Shown here: positions 27,001 through 38,395 of the stretch, in pieces | Numbering within the stretch: the first letter of the stretch is position 1 | How the letters are laid out: each line of letters opens with the position of its first letter | Source: Glandiceps talaboti | Lineage: Eukaryota; Hemichordata; Enteropneusta; Spengelidae | Direction: 5' to 3' | Assembly: GCF_964340395.1 (NCBI RefSeq) | Contig: NC_135550.1 | Location: forward strand, 27,884,176 to 27,948,175 | DNA: 64,000 nucleotides | Notes under the pieces: generated by a model | Seen by the model: the letters and a program-made list of their open reading frames with translations, nothing else | Database searches by the model: none | What the model was told of the DNA's origin: nothing | Made by a program: the position numbers and the translations under genes

Positions 27001-27226
27001 TCTCATATAACATGCAGTTTTCTTAAATCTCACCTTATTAATTTCAGCAGGAAATGGAAGTATGGAAAAGAGCAGCACCCCTGGGGACTGCAATCATGCT
27101 GAATTTGGAAATGAAATTGCTGTGCTGGAAACAGTCACCATGCCTGATTGCAAGGCAAGCATCAGTCACAACATGTTAAATCACCACACTGCAACACTCC
27201 AACACAATATGAAATGTGAAGATTAA
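19425..27226 (+). CDS. C14orf93-like protein, seven coding exons, 383 aa
   Basis: Exon model: 19425-19459, 21222-21537, 22870-22946, 23711-23808, 24299-24408, 26182-26521, 27051-27226. All phases join without stops (1152 nt). The product has a coiled coil (about 25-85, from [17 protein letters not shown] to [16 protein letters not shown]) and a basic stretch GRKRKRKG (about 108), a likely nuclear signal. Next come a globular part ([15 protein letters not shown] to [14 protein letters not shown], then SRRERMRR), an acidic SSDEDE, and a basic tail region ending [12 protein letters not shown]. The order ACxxYxxTxRxxY, basic RRxR, SDEED-like acid patch, then a 'W..' segment parallels human C14orf93 as I remember it, so I place it in that family with moderate confidence. 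The function of the family is poorly known. Exon 1 ([11 protein letters not shown]) rests only on phase fit, a perfect donor (TTC|GTAAGT) and CpG context. The last exon has a tandem acceptor (CAGCAG) that would add one alanine. Confidence 0.6.
19729..19898. repeat. Direct tandem duplication, 85-bp unit, two copies
   Basis: Two copies beginning 'gaggttgtgttccctgaatt' (19729) and 'gaggctgtgttccctgaatt' (19814) share 'atggtatcgccttgaacaaa' and 'acagcgcttggatggtcg'. They lie in intron 1 of the C14orf93-like gene. High identity suggests a young event. Confidence 0.8.
19899..20870. other. Intron 1 content: G run and dispersed-repeat fragment
   Basis: A G run lies at 20221-20241. About 20390-20480 ('acagcatggcaagatattgg') matches the complement of 50960-51070, so it is a fragment of an interspersed repeat. 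No exon recognised. Confidence 0.4.
20871..21012 (-). mobile_element. R1 element fragment with (GT)n tract
   Basis: Read on the minus strand, a (CA)n tract (20923-21012 on plus) is followed by a hairpin (GCACTATTGAA / TTCAGTTGTGC) and then TGA. This is the 3' end of the R1 family in inverse orientation. Confidence 0.5.
22950..23280. repeat. R1-type core repeats in an intron
   Basis: Three or so diverged units share 'atagcaacagcaatagtg' and 'ttgcaaagataacagcagg'-like phrases. They are the complement of the 'ctgttgctatgggcatgg' cores of R1, in intron 3 of the C14orf93-like gene. Confidence 0.45.
25837..26012. repeat. Inverted repeat (possible MITE) in the intron before exon 6
   Basis: 'gctgatgttgtagtggtgca' (about 25848) pairs with 'gtaccactacaacaccagc' (about 25991), with AT-rich sequence between. 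A reading frame across the right arm has splice-like borders but is better explained by this repeat. Confidence 0.5.
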
Positions 27227-27531
27227 CAGCAGCTTATAACACAGTGGGTTTAGAAACCAGCAGAACAGTGTTCTGAAGTTGACACAGGGAAGGGGACCAA
27301 CATAGTAGTGTTCTACAATGAACTTGGAAACTAGGATAAGAGTGTTCTGAAGTGGGCTTTGAGACCAACATAACACACTAAGTTGGCTTATATGGTACAG
27401 TGTTATACAGTGAATTTGAAACTAGCATAACACAGTGTCCTGAAGTTGGCATATAGGGACCAACATAACAGTATTGTACAGTGAACTTAGAGACTATACC
27501 TACCATTTTCAACTGGCACCTTCCATAGGAC

Positions 27532-27537
27532 AATAAA
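27532..27537 (+). terminator. Poly(A) signal AATAAA for the C14orf93-like gene
   Basis: First canonical AATAAA after the stop codon at 27224-27226, about 305 bases downstream. A second one lies near 27696. Confidence 0.5.
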
Positions 27538-27731
27538 GATTCATAAACATAACTTCATTGATGTCTTTGAATTTTCAAATTCAGGATTGTATCTTTCACA
27601 TTTAAAAAAAAAACTTTTAATGGGCAAGAATTAAAATTGACCAGTAATATTTGCATTTCCATTAGTTAACATGTTATTGTGTAAGAATTTTATTCAATAA
27701 ATTTTGTTGAACATTTCTATCATAACAGCTC

Positions 27732-27744
27732 GCTCTCTCTCCCT

Positions 27745-27837
<93 letters not shown>

Positions 27838-27844
27838 CCTCCCT

Positions 27845-27887
<43 letters not shown>

Positions 27888-27895
27888 CCCCCCCC
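27732..27895. repeat. (CT)n / (CCCT)n microsatellite
   Basis: About 160 bases of CT and CCCT ending in a C run. The long Ser/Leu-Pro or Glu/Arg open frames across it are artefacts. Confidence 0.95.
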
Positions 27896-28645
27896 GTCAT
27901 AGGGATCGCCCGGCGTCTGTCTGTCTGTCTGTGTGTGTGTGTGTAAACAACTTAAAAGTCAAAAACTGCAGAACCCATTGCCATGATATTTAGTGGGTCC
28001 ATTACCTTGGGTGTCTAGTTGCGAAATAGTTCAAATCAAAATGATCGCTTCACAGGTGTGTGATTTGGGTCAAAAAATGTAATTTTTGGTCAGAAAACTT
28101 TTAATAGACAACCCGGTAACAGAAGGATATCTGGTAAAACTTGCATAAATTTCAATACTTTGTACCCTAAATTTGGTGGGAACCCCAATAAAAGAAGGAA
28201 ATCTGGTAAAACTTGCACAGAGTTTGGTGCCTGCCATACAGCAAGATTTTGGTTTGGAACCAGTGTAACAGAGGAGGAAAATCTTATAAAACTTGCATAG
28301 ATTTCAATATCTTGTAGCATAATTTGGTGGATAACCACAGGGTAAAGGACCAATGATCAATTTTGTACTCGCGATTTTCCGGATTTCTAATATTATTTTC
28401 TATAATATAATTTGGGTGGGTAACCCTGACAATAGAGGAAGAACATCTTGTAATGCTTTCATAGATTTCAATATCTTGTAGCATAATTTTGGTGGGTAAC
28501 CCTGACAACAGGAGGAAAATCTTGTAATACTTGCATGATAGATTTCAATATCTTGTAGCATAATTTTGGTGGGTAACCCAGGTAACAGAGGAAGGAAATC
28601 TTGTAGCATAATTTTGGTGAAGCACCCCACTACAATACATGGGGC
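27896..28645. mobile_element. R3 Helitron-like element with 75-bp tandem units
   Basis: It starts at 'gtcatagggatcgcccggcg' with a (GTCT)n(GT)n tract. A unique part follows ('aaaatgatcgcttcacagg'), then about six tandem units of roughly 75 bp containing 'gtaacagaggaaggaaatc' and 'tcaatatcttgtagcataa'. The same unique part recurs near 49985-50075 ('aaaatgatcgcatcagtc'). The microsatellite-plus-core-repeat layout resembles the element at 955-2018 in opposite orientation. Small Leu/Ile-rich frames across it are repeat artefacts. Confidence 0.5.
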
Positions 28646-28974
28646 TGAGGAATGCTGGTAGATATTACCTACAGTTAATGTGTACTTACCACCCTTAATG
28701 AAAACACTAATTGACTATCAGTTCTTCAAACATTATCACTCCAATAAATACCAGATTTTCTGTTGTGGATAAGTATCAAAGCACTGTTTTATTTTCTGAA
28801 AATTATACAAGATTCAATCTGTATAATTCTAGAACAGTATTTACATAACTGATATTTGTAACACAAAGAATAATGAAAATAAATTATGAAATAACACTTA
28901 GTACATGTGTATGATGAATGAAGCCTTCTGTTCATAACAGGCCTACGCTCCATAACTACAATCGTACAATACAA

Positions 28975-29645
28975 CTCTTCATAGAAGACAGAGCACCCCC
29001 CCCCCCACCCCTTTCTAGTTTACTTACATGTCATATGCAAGGAATTAACTGAAGATCCAAAGTCAATGTCTTAATAAAAAGCTCACATCTAGTTATGTAG
29101 GGGTAGACATTCAAATGAAGTCTATGTAATTTAGTTTTGAGTTGTGCAATAAATATTTATTTTTAGCAACAAAATGACCACCATTCAGTAAAAATTGACA
29201 TGAGTTCAAAGAATAACAATTGATCAAGTATTTCCCTGCCTGTATTATTTGTGAACATGATTTAAAAGAAATTGCACACAAATGAACACCACTGATTGCA
29301 TGTGACATGCAAGAAATTAATGGATTTTGACCCAGAAGGTCAAGGTATCATAAGATAGCTTGTATCTGATAATATAGGGGTAGACACTTGAATGAAGTCC
29401 CTGTGTATTATAGTTTTTAAGTTGTATTAGAAATTATTGATTGAGAAATCCAAATATGGCCTCCGTTTGGTCAAATTTACATATTTTTGCAAAACAAAGT
29501 GACGTGTATATGTACCACATGATATGTTACCTATGTGTATGGTATGAGTGAAACTACATGTTACATGTCTGAGAAATGATGTTTCATGGACACACGGATG
29601 GATGGACGGAACCCATTGCAGTAGCCTCCACCTTTGGGGAGGGAT
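28975..29645. repeat. R2 dispersed repeat
   Basis: It begins 'agaagacagagcaccccccc' and has two core units with 'aggggtagacacttgaatg' and 'ccaaatatggcc'. It ends in an ACACGGATGGATGGACGG tail and 'tagcctccacctttgggg'. Compare 30918-31640, 35130-36060 and 4380-5285. Confidence 0.55.
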
Positions 29646-29854
29646 AAAAGTACTGATAGTATAAAGTGTAATTTTCAATGAAGTACTTTGAAGTAAAAAT
29701 GAATTACATTAAGTTCATATTCGATAATTTTTTCAACATTTGTCAATATATATCTATATACAATTCATGGAAAAAATGCACAAAATATTGGGATATGAAA
29801 ATAAGCTGTCATTAACCTAAACCGCCTTAAACTGTTATATCTCAAATCCAGGAG

Positions 29855-30299
29855 TAAGTAACAAATATTAGTTAAGAGCCCGATTGATATAAAATCTGCA
29901 TAGCTACGAACATAGAAGTCCTGATTTTCCTAGAGTCCATTGTGTATTCAACATGGTGGCAAGTTTGAGTGATACTCGCCAAGGTAAGAATTAGTCAATT
30001 TCTGCTTCCAAAAATCTAAAATACATTATTCATAAGAATCATATAGCGAGAAGTCCGGAAAGAATGAGGTGACGGACAACATTGAAAATTTCATTGATCA
30101 CTTGTACCGTTTGTGAGAGGAGTAAGCCGAAACCTTTTTCTACAGTGGGGATGTCCTGTTCTAAGCGCACAAATGACCGACCTTGTCGTTCACACACACA
30201 CACACACGCACACACGCTCACACACACACACAGACATTTTACCATGCCATTAGCACTACTGAACCTCACTTCAGTTTTGCTAAAAACTGCAATTACTTA
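29855..30299 (+). repeat. R1 3'-end fragment with short (CA)n, 3' of DNAL1-A
   Basis: A CA tract (30190-30232) precedes 'agcactactgaacctcac' and 'ttcagttttgctaaaaac' (the R1 hairpin terminus). Block B lacks this sequence: there 'aacataacactgcaattac' is continuous (about 44568), so this is an insertion after duplication in A or a loss in B. The left border is uncertain. Confidence 0.5.
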
Positions 30300-30350
30300 T
30301 TACAACTGAACAGGTTATTTATGTTCCAGGTATCATTGTCTTCTCTAAAT

Positions 30351-32309
30351 TTAGTCCTCATCTTCTGCATGCACAACTGGAACACCTGCAGACAAACACA
30401 ACAACAACGTTACCAATACCTAGTGTACAAAACAGCACTTTTAAAAGTGTCCAAGCAATAAATAGACTTCTGTATGGAATACTTGGTTAGAGAAAAAGTG
30501 ATGTATTTGGATTCACATTAAGATGACAAGGATGAATATGAGATGGATAGAATCATTAGCTGTGACTTGAATTACAACCCAAAGGAAACTGCAATAAATA
30601 ATTGTATGCTTACCATCTAGTTTTTTGAGCTTTGGCAGTCCTCTTGTGACTTTCTCTGTCCAGTCGCCTTCTAATGAGTGCTTTTCTTCGAGAGGATTTC
30701 CAACAAATACAAGCTCTTCCAATAATGGTACGTCACTCAATTTGTTAAATTCACCCCAGTCTTTAACTTGGTTGTTAGACATATACAGAACCTAGGAGGG
30801 ATTATGAAATCACAAAGTTACATGTAAAGTATTTATGTGCTTCCAAACTGGCCATGGGTCTACTTGCTGGATCTGTCATTCCACTACACTCCTTCATTAT
30901 CACTATATGGACAAGTTTTCGTAGAAGACAGACCCCCCCCCCCCCTCCATCAAATACTTTACTTAGATGTGACTGCACAAATGGAGACATGATTTAAAAG
31001 ATATAAATACTACAAAGTGTCTGATAATGCAGGAAACTGCTGAATTTCGATAATTGAACCTGAAGATCAAAGTCAAGGCGAGAGCTAAGGTCAATGTCCA
31101 AAAGAAAGTTTAACCTTGCAATATGAGGGTAGACATTGAATGTAGTCTTTATGTATTAACGTTTTTGAGTTATGCGGTAAATCATGATTGTTCAATACCA
31201 ATATGGTTTCCATTGACTTGAGTAAAAAGTGATATGAGCACCAACAATAATGCATGTGTATGTTTATCTGGTTCTGCATTTAATACCCATAGACATGATC
31301 TAAAAGACATTAGTCACACGTAATTGCTACAAAGTGTCTGTAATATGTAAAGGTCTGAAAAGACAGCTTGCATCTGATACTATAGGGTAGACGCTTGAAT
31401 CGAGTCTTATGTATTACAGTTTTTGCTTTTTATTTACAAATATGACAGTCATGCTGTCAAATTTGCATATATTGAAAAACAATTGACATGCATATGTCCC
31501 ATATGATATGTCATCTTTGTGCCAAGTTTGAAAGAAATCAGTTATTGCATATCTGAGAAAGGACGTATTACGGACGCACGAACAGACACACACACGGATG
31601 GATTATAATAGTCTCTCCTCCCCCGCCCACACCAGGGCGACTAACAAAACAATATGCAACATACCTTCAGTTTTTTGAGGACTTGAATACCCTTCAATTT
31701 CTCAACAGAGTTATATGATATCCAGAGTTGTTGGAGGGAATCAGCTACTGCCTCCTGTAGGTGACAAGAGATGACGTAAATGCGACACAACCATTATTAA
31801 ATAAAATTTTAAAAATAGCACCAATGGCACTGTAGCACAACAAACTGTATACCTCATGTGTTACTTTTTTAAAGAGCAAATGAGAACTGAATGGTCTCAA
31901 CTCAACAGTATCTTCATTGCTGGGTCAGTCATATCAATTTATTTGAAAGTTTATTCACTTGCCATGTTGTTATTTTTGCAATATACATCACCATTTCACT
32001 GTTGCTATGGGCATGGTCTTGTTGCTAGGCATACGTGCATTCACTTTTTGGATGTTTATATATATATAAACATCACGAGGGGGTAATGAACGGGTGCTAT
32101 AGCCCGAATATAGGCGGGGCTATATGTGTTTTATAATATACCTCATGCTGTGAACTCGCGGTGGCAGACGACATCGTCAGAAGCTGCCATTTTGACCTGC
32201 TGTGAACGCGCGGTGAAAAGAAAGAGAAAGGAGATCATCAGAGTGTCTGATGATCGCAATATGCGTGAAACTCCGAGTTACACCCAAGAAAGAGTTCCAG
32301 TACTACCAA

Positions 32310-32388
<79 letters not shown>

Positions 32389-35300
32389 ATAAGAATTACA
32401 CATACAAGAAATGAAACTGAATATGATTAAATGAATTGAAACAGTACCGATAATGTAACAATTATTTCAACATTAGAACACCTGTTAAATAAAGAACAGA
32501 AAAGCATCTAATAATCCAAATCTCTGAACTGAAATGCATACTTTGACAAACAGTAATCAAATTTATAAATTCAACTTACCAATCCATTCAAACTTTTGAT
32601 ATAATTTCTACCCAGTGACAAAATCTTCAAGTTTTCTTTTAAAGAAAAGGGAAAGATTTAAGATTTTAATATCTGTATCACAAAGATAGAGACAAGATAA
32701 ATATTGATAAAATTGCTGAAAGCTTCATTAGCAACAACTGGAGTGATTTTTGTCAGATATAGTGATTTATTTGTAATATTGTACACCCTGAACAGTATTG
32801 AATTACCTGTGGGTTAAACATGTCTTGGGAAATACACACATGAGGTGCAATACATCCCACCAAGTTGACTTTGAGTTTGCACCCTAAAATCAGCTTAAAC
32901 ATTTCAACATGATACTGTACTACTTAATGCAAGCAACCTCTAATTAACACATACAATGTCAAATTATTGGTATTGTAATTTTTAACAATTTTCAGTGAAT
33001 GTACATTGGTGACTATCCGACTGAAAAAAATAATACTCCAGTTGAGAATTATGAACCCAAACTATACAGTGATAAACATACTTTATAAAATGTCACTAAA
33101 ATTTTACTTTTGGAAATATTTTAAAACTGGACTGTCAAGTCTCTCCTTCACCACATTGTACATAAGTACCAAGTAACAGATACTATCATAGATTAGATTG
33201 CCTGATTTCATACAAGTCAAGGAATTATTGAGGATAGCGCTTTTGATCACCGAGCATTTTAGCAATCTGCTTTGTGTCTCCCCCCCCCCATTCTGCCATT
33301 TACAAACAGACACACATACACACACTTTGCTTTCCATGTAGCACATCTAATCCTATATTCATATTTCAGCAATACTCACACTCATACCTTGACATCTCTA
33401 CAGAATTAATTCACCTTCATTCTATTTTGCTAAAAAAAAATAATTTAAAAACTGATATTGAAGTACTCTATATACTTACTGAGGCCATTAAGATTTGCAA
33501 TCTTTTCAATGCAATTTGTGGATAATGCTAAATGTCTGGAAACAAGCAGTAAGAAGGAAAAGGTTAATAGTATAAGCATTTTTACTTGTGTAATTGAGAC
33601 AACTGGTGACTTACACTAATTCACTTCACAAGGGAACTGCAATCAGTCTGACACGGGTCATAAAACTGATATTAAAGCTGTTTATGTTCAAATTGGACTT
33701 GTGATACTCCTCTTAGACCCAATGGGAAGATAAATGCTGAGAATTGCTCAATGGGGACCAATGTCAACCCAATGCATTCAGTGTTTCACACAAGTTTATT
33801 GTCAATTCTATTCCAAGTGTGCAGTCTGAACTTCCTAATGAAATGATAATTATGTAAGAGCATATATTATGACACCCCATGACTGTGAGTGCAAGTGTGA
33901 TTTTACAAATTTGTACTCTGGTATTTGCACGAGAGCTTGCTTGTAGTGTACTCTGAGGCCATACTTTCAAGAGTATATAGCGAGTAAAAATGCCGCAGAA
34001 AAAACCTCAAATACAAGTAAAAATCTTACTGTGTGATCATGTGCTTTCATGGCCTAAGAACGAGTGCATACACATTTGCATATAATTTCCATATGTTTGC
34101 AATAATGTTTTCAGTATAGGGCTGCAGTGCCAATACCAGTACTAGTATGCATGCACAGTGATCATGTGCAAGTAATCGCTGGTACTTGTAATAATTGTAT
34201 TTGTTTATATACTTTATCTAATTATCACAAACATTTATTTTGCTGATAAAGGTAGGATAAAAGTTTGAAAGCTTGTGGTATAAAACTCAAATAATGCATA
34301 CAATGCCCGGGGGTTCTCGGGTGGGTAATGGGTATGTATGTATGGTGGTGGACAAAAATTACAACCACAAACTCTACAAAAATTCGAAAAGTAGGGATCA
34401 AAAGTCTACATTTTAGCCAGAAACGGGTCAAAAGTCTACATTTTGAATGACTGGTCATGAGTTTTGAACACTTTTGATACACTTTCACATGACGTGCATG
34501 CTTCAGTCACCGCTAGTTCATTTGCTGCCCGTGGGCTGGGAGGAGGGGCACCTACTTCCGACAAAGATGACTGAAAATAACCCGTGGAAACAACCTTGTT
34601 CAAAATATGGGGTCAAAAGTCATATGTGCATTCAAAGAGGTAGGTCAAACCTCTACATAATGCTTTAAAAATCAAGACTCAAAAGTCTATATGAGTCAAA
34701 AAGGGGGGCAAAAACCATGGTACATACTTATATACTTTCTATGGGAGTACCCCCCCCCACCCCCACCCCCCCCACCCGATACAATGATGAGTTTATGCAT
34801 TCATTCATTTCAAGCTGCTTGAGTCCTTAAACCTAAACAATCTGAGAGATATATATCTTAGAATGACTGTGATAATGTAGCTATAATGTACCTTAAATAG
34901 TCACATATGAGAGAATATTTGCCAACTTGCCAAAAATATTCATCTATACCATGGTCTAAGACACGTCCTAGTAAAACTACTGTGTATGTACTTACTCGCA
35001 CATTGTAAGTGTAGACAAAGAGGCATCCATCTTCTCTATGGGAGGTGATTGCATGTACAGCTTCACTTCCAAGGCTTCACTGGCCTTTTGGCCTTTCTTC
35101 TCCTCCTAGATGGACAAGTCATTCAAAACAAGCATTCAATCAAAGATGTAGCATAGACACAACTTGTGTGTTTTATGGCAAAGTCATTGTGTAAATTTGA
35201 ATGGTGTCTCTAGATACAAAACGTCATAATTTATTGACCAATTTGCTATTTGACATTGAATATGGAGAAGAAAGGCAAAGGCCAAGGTATAGAAAGCTGA

Positions 35301-38300
35301 CCTTTTGGGCATAGACATTTAAGTGGAGTTGTTGTGTATTCAACTTCTTGAGTGGATGTAGTAAGAAAACTTTTGGTCATTTCACCTTGAAAATGTGTGT
35401 CAAGGTCAATGGTCATGGTCTCATTAGAAAGCTCATCATTGATAATGTGAAGGTAGATACTTGAATGGTGTCCATATGTATCAAAGTTTTAGAGATAAGT
35501 GGCAAAATGTGTTATTATGGATCACAAATATGGCCACCATTTTGCTATACAGGTCAAGGTCACAAAATTAATTGACTTGTATGTATGCCTCACATAGTCA
35601 AGAAGACTTTCAGGTCAAAGGTCACGGTCTTAAAAAGAAAGCTCATATTTGACAATATGGGTGTAGGCACTTGAATGGAGTCACTACGTATCATAGTACA
35701 TACAAAGTTATGGTCCATATTGTGAAATTTAACAACAAAAATATGGTCACCATTCAGCCATATTTGATTTGGTCACAATTCAAAGTGACGTGCATATGTC
35801 TCCCATAGCATGATACCTTTGTGCCTTTGGTTGAAATCAGTTGGTGCATGCCCAGAGGTATATGGGTGAACGCACATGCAACAAATATGGCCACCATTCA
35901 ACCATATTTGAGTTTGTCTCAAAAGAAAATGACATACATATGTCTCACATAGTATGTTATGTTTGTGCCAAGTTTGGTTGAAATCATTCTATGCATGCCA
36001 GAGATATGAGGGTTCATACACGCACGGATCCACGCACAGAACCTGATGTAATATCCCCCTCCAGGCAGTGGAAAGTCATTGTATTCAGGATAGATACAAT
36101 AATATTTGTACATTCCATTGATTTGTAGGAATGTTACTTTTGCAATACAAGAATTGCATTCATGTCTTATAAAAATGTGAAAATCATCAAAGAGATGGAG
36201 TATTTATCTTTAGAAGTAATTATATCGATTGTTACATACCAAGACCAAACTTGTAAAACTAGTCTATACTAATGTTGAAAGGAAAAACCCTGTGTTACAG
36301 TCAATTATCATGTTAGACATTTCAGTTTCACTTCGATTATATATCACAATTTCAACCATTTATTTTTGAACAAATAAATTTAGCTTGATAAAAAATACTC
36401 CATCTATCGATCTATCACATTATGATATGACGGGTGCATTTATGAACTTACACAGGAGTAAACAAAACTTTTGCAAAAGGCAATCTATGTTTGTTTACTC
36501 TTTTTTGCTCTTTAAAAAATATCTTTTCCCTACAAGGTCATAACCTTTGACCCTTCCTCGTCCCACACACCATTGAAAGGCAAACTGCCAATGAAGGATT
36601 TATGTGATTTGCCGAATGCTTGTTCGTACCCATTCGGAATACTTCGAATCTGATGATAAACATGTGAAGCTATCATCATATTCACATTGAGCGTAGAGGT
36701 CAACTTTTGAAAGTGAAGATGAATATGAATATGATGGTAGCTTCACACTCATATTGAAAGGAGGAGTGTAAAGTTGGCGTCAGATTCAGATTCAGATTCA
36801 GATAACGTCATATTCAGCGTCATATTGAGCGCCAGATAGCCTCAGATCCGAAGACACCCGACAGACTCAATCAAACCTGAAATAATACTGTTGAGACTAC
36901 AGGGAAAGATTCCTCTTCATAACTTTTGATGGAATTCGGAATGTCTCTGCTTGCACAATTTTTAATGGGGAAAAATACGTGAAATAAGAGTTGAAATACT
37001 TGCAACTGAGACATTGATAGCCCCAAGTTCAGCCACTGTATGTTCGTTGGTTGATACATTTTACCAATAATGTACATGGCGTCAGTAAAGGTGTCAGTAA
37101 AAGTTGTTGTTATTTTTAAAAATTTAAATTTTAAAATTTTAAAATTCCTCCTTCCATCTAAAGGTTGTGAAGTGGAATCTTTCCCTGTAGTCTCAACAGT
37201 ATTATTTCAGGTTTGATTGAGTCCGTCGGGTGTCTTCGGATCTGACGCTCAATATGACGCTCAATATGACGCTACCTGAATCTGAATATGAATCTGACAC
37301 CAACTTTACACTCGTATTGAAAGGAGATGTGTCTTTTACCATATGCCATGGTGAACAGGACAAGGAAGGGTCAAAAGTTATGGGCATAGTAGAACTAACT
37401 CATAAATAATTAATAAGGTAGCCAGCTAGTACAGTAAAGATCAGAGAACTATAGTTGTCTGAGAGTGGTGGTTCATTAAAACCAGCAAAAGAACAAGATT
37501 TTCGAACATCATTTATTACATGGCACCTTGTAGGGAAAAGATATTTTTTAAAGAGCAAAAACAATAAACAAAGAACTCATTTTTGTAAGGAAAGAACGTA
37601 AACAATGAACAAAAACAACAATTTGTAAACAAATGTGGCCAATTTCAGAAAAATGACAGAACACAAAACAGCAAAAAACAGAAAAATCCCTCAAAATTAC
37701 AACAAATATTACAATCATTGCAGCTACTTTTTACCTAGTTCTTGTCTGATTTCTCCCGATCACAAATTAAGCTACCGCCGTTTGTTGCAAGACTTGTAAT
37801 CATTTATCTAACTCGGTATCACAGGAAATAAACACTCTTATAATTACAAACATATTTATCAAGTGTTATAATCTTTAATGCATAGCAACAATCAACATTC
37901 TGAAATGTGTACATGGTCGAAATATGGAAAATAGACAAGGCTTATGAAGAACACTTTTGATCTTCAACACTGATGTTCACAGCTGCGTAAATCGATATCA
38001 TTCAGTAAAGTAGTCTATGTTTTGGTTTGCAACAATGTTACCAATCGATACCGGTGACCTAAGCATTGACCCCTTGGCCTTATGTATATATTAGTGTACA
38101 CAGTGGGAGGGCGCGGCGCGACATGCTACTGAACAAAACCCTAGCAATTTCCTCCGTATATTTCTATGAGTAGTGTTAGTGATCGTGAAGTTCACACATG
38201 ACAAATATTGTTTACAAAATAGCATAAAATTTGTTACTTACGAATTTCGCGAGCGCTTCCTTAATAGTTGTCGCTTTCGGTTGGTTCTGGAATGAAGACA

Positions 38301-38395
38301 TGAGAGTACATTAATTAATAAAATATTCGTTCAAAAGCCAAAAAAGCAGTGCAAAGAATCTATCAACATCATTTTGATATAACACTCACCATCAT
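30351..38395 (-). CDS. DNAL1: Dynein axonemal light chain 1, copy A (8 exons, 191 aa)
   Basis: Exons (5' to 3' on minus): 38395-38390, 38286-38242, 35105-34996, 33535-33480, 32635-32580, 31754-31665, 30791-30614, 30385-30351. All borders are GT/AG, phases join, stop TAA. The product aligns end to end with human DNAL1 (190 aa, from memory): [87 protein letters not shown]. It is a small leucine-rich-repeat protein of the ciliary outer dynein arm, known to bind the gamma-class heavy chain. Relative to copy B it departs from human at repeat positions (EHLALS for EKLSLS, LQQLW for [14 protein letters not shown] for LPCLEDLVF). About 26 residues differ between copies apart from the N-terminus. It is divergently paired with MRPS10. 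Intron 2 holds several kilobases of inserted repeats. Confidence 0.93.
30918..31640. repeat. R2 dispersed repeat in a DNAL1-A intron
   Basis: Starts 'agaagacagaccccccccc', contains 'tagacgcttgaatcgagtc' and 'tgtgccaagtttgaaagaa', and ends 'acacacacggatggattata' plus 'ctcctcccccgcccac'. It lies in the intron between exons 6 and 7 and is absent at the matching place in block B. Confidence 0.6.
31806..32400. repeat. R1 fragment, CpG-rich insert and (TA)n tract in a DNAL1-A intron
   Basis: 31806-32060 is an R1 copy ('aaaatagcaccaatggcact', 'ctgttgctatgggcatggtc'). 32070-32310 is a CpG-richer segment with 'gggtgctatagcccgaat' and 'gaactcgcggtggcagacg', probably another insertion. 32313-32384 is uninterrupted TA. 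Block B lacks all three here. Confidence 0.5.
34300..34780. repeat. Dispersed element with 'caaaagtctacattt' units
   Basis: Flanked by 'cccgggggttctcgggtggg' and a C-rich right end (34749-34779), which are roughly complementary. Inside, 'tcaaaagtctacatttt' recurs, with 'gggtcaaaagtcatatg' later. It lies in intron 3 of DNAL1-A and is absent from block B. Class unknown; the GC-rich ends suggest a DNA transposon derivative. Confidence 0.45.
35130..36080. repeat. R2 dispersed repeat, multi-unit, in DNAL1-A intron 2
   Basis: At least four units of about 200 bases share 'atatggccaccattcagcc', 'cttgaatggagtc' and 'aaggtcaaaggtcatggtc'-type phrases. The tail is 'cacgcacggatccacgcac' then 'taatatccccctccaggc'. 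Absent from block B. Confidence 0.6.
36485..37575. mobile_element. 1.1-kb fold-back element in DNAL1-A intron 2
   Basis: The outer arms pair: 'ctctttaaaaaatatctttt' plus 'ccctacaaggt' (36508-36538) with 'accttgtaggg' plus 'aaaagatattttttaaagag'. The next segments pair too: 'cctttgacccttcctcgtcc' with 'ggacaaggaagggtcaaaag'. The inner arms also pair: 'gaagacacccgacagactc' and 'aataatactgttgagacta' (36850-36905) with 37190-37245. The left inner arm carries AGATTC iterations and 'gcgtcatattgagcgcc', and a nested hairpin (36664-36746, 'gtgaagctatcatcatattc'). The arms are unequal, so an insertion or loss has occurred on one side. Absent from block B, so it entered after duplication or was lost from B. 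Transposon class not assigned. Confidence 0.65.

Noticed and set aside
28100-28630. Leu/Ile-rich repeated open frames on the minus strand
   Set aside because: They follow the 75-bp units of the R3 repeat, not a conserved protein.
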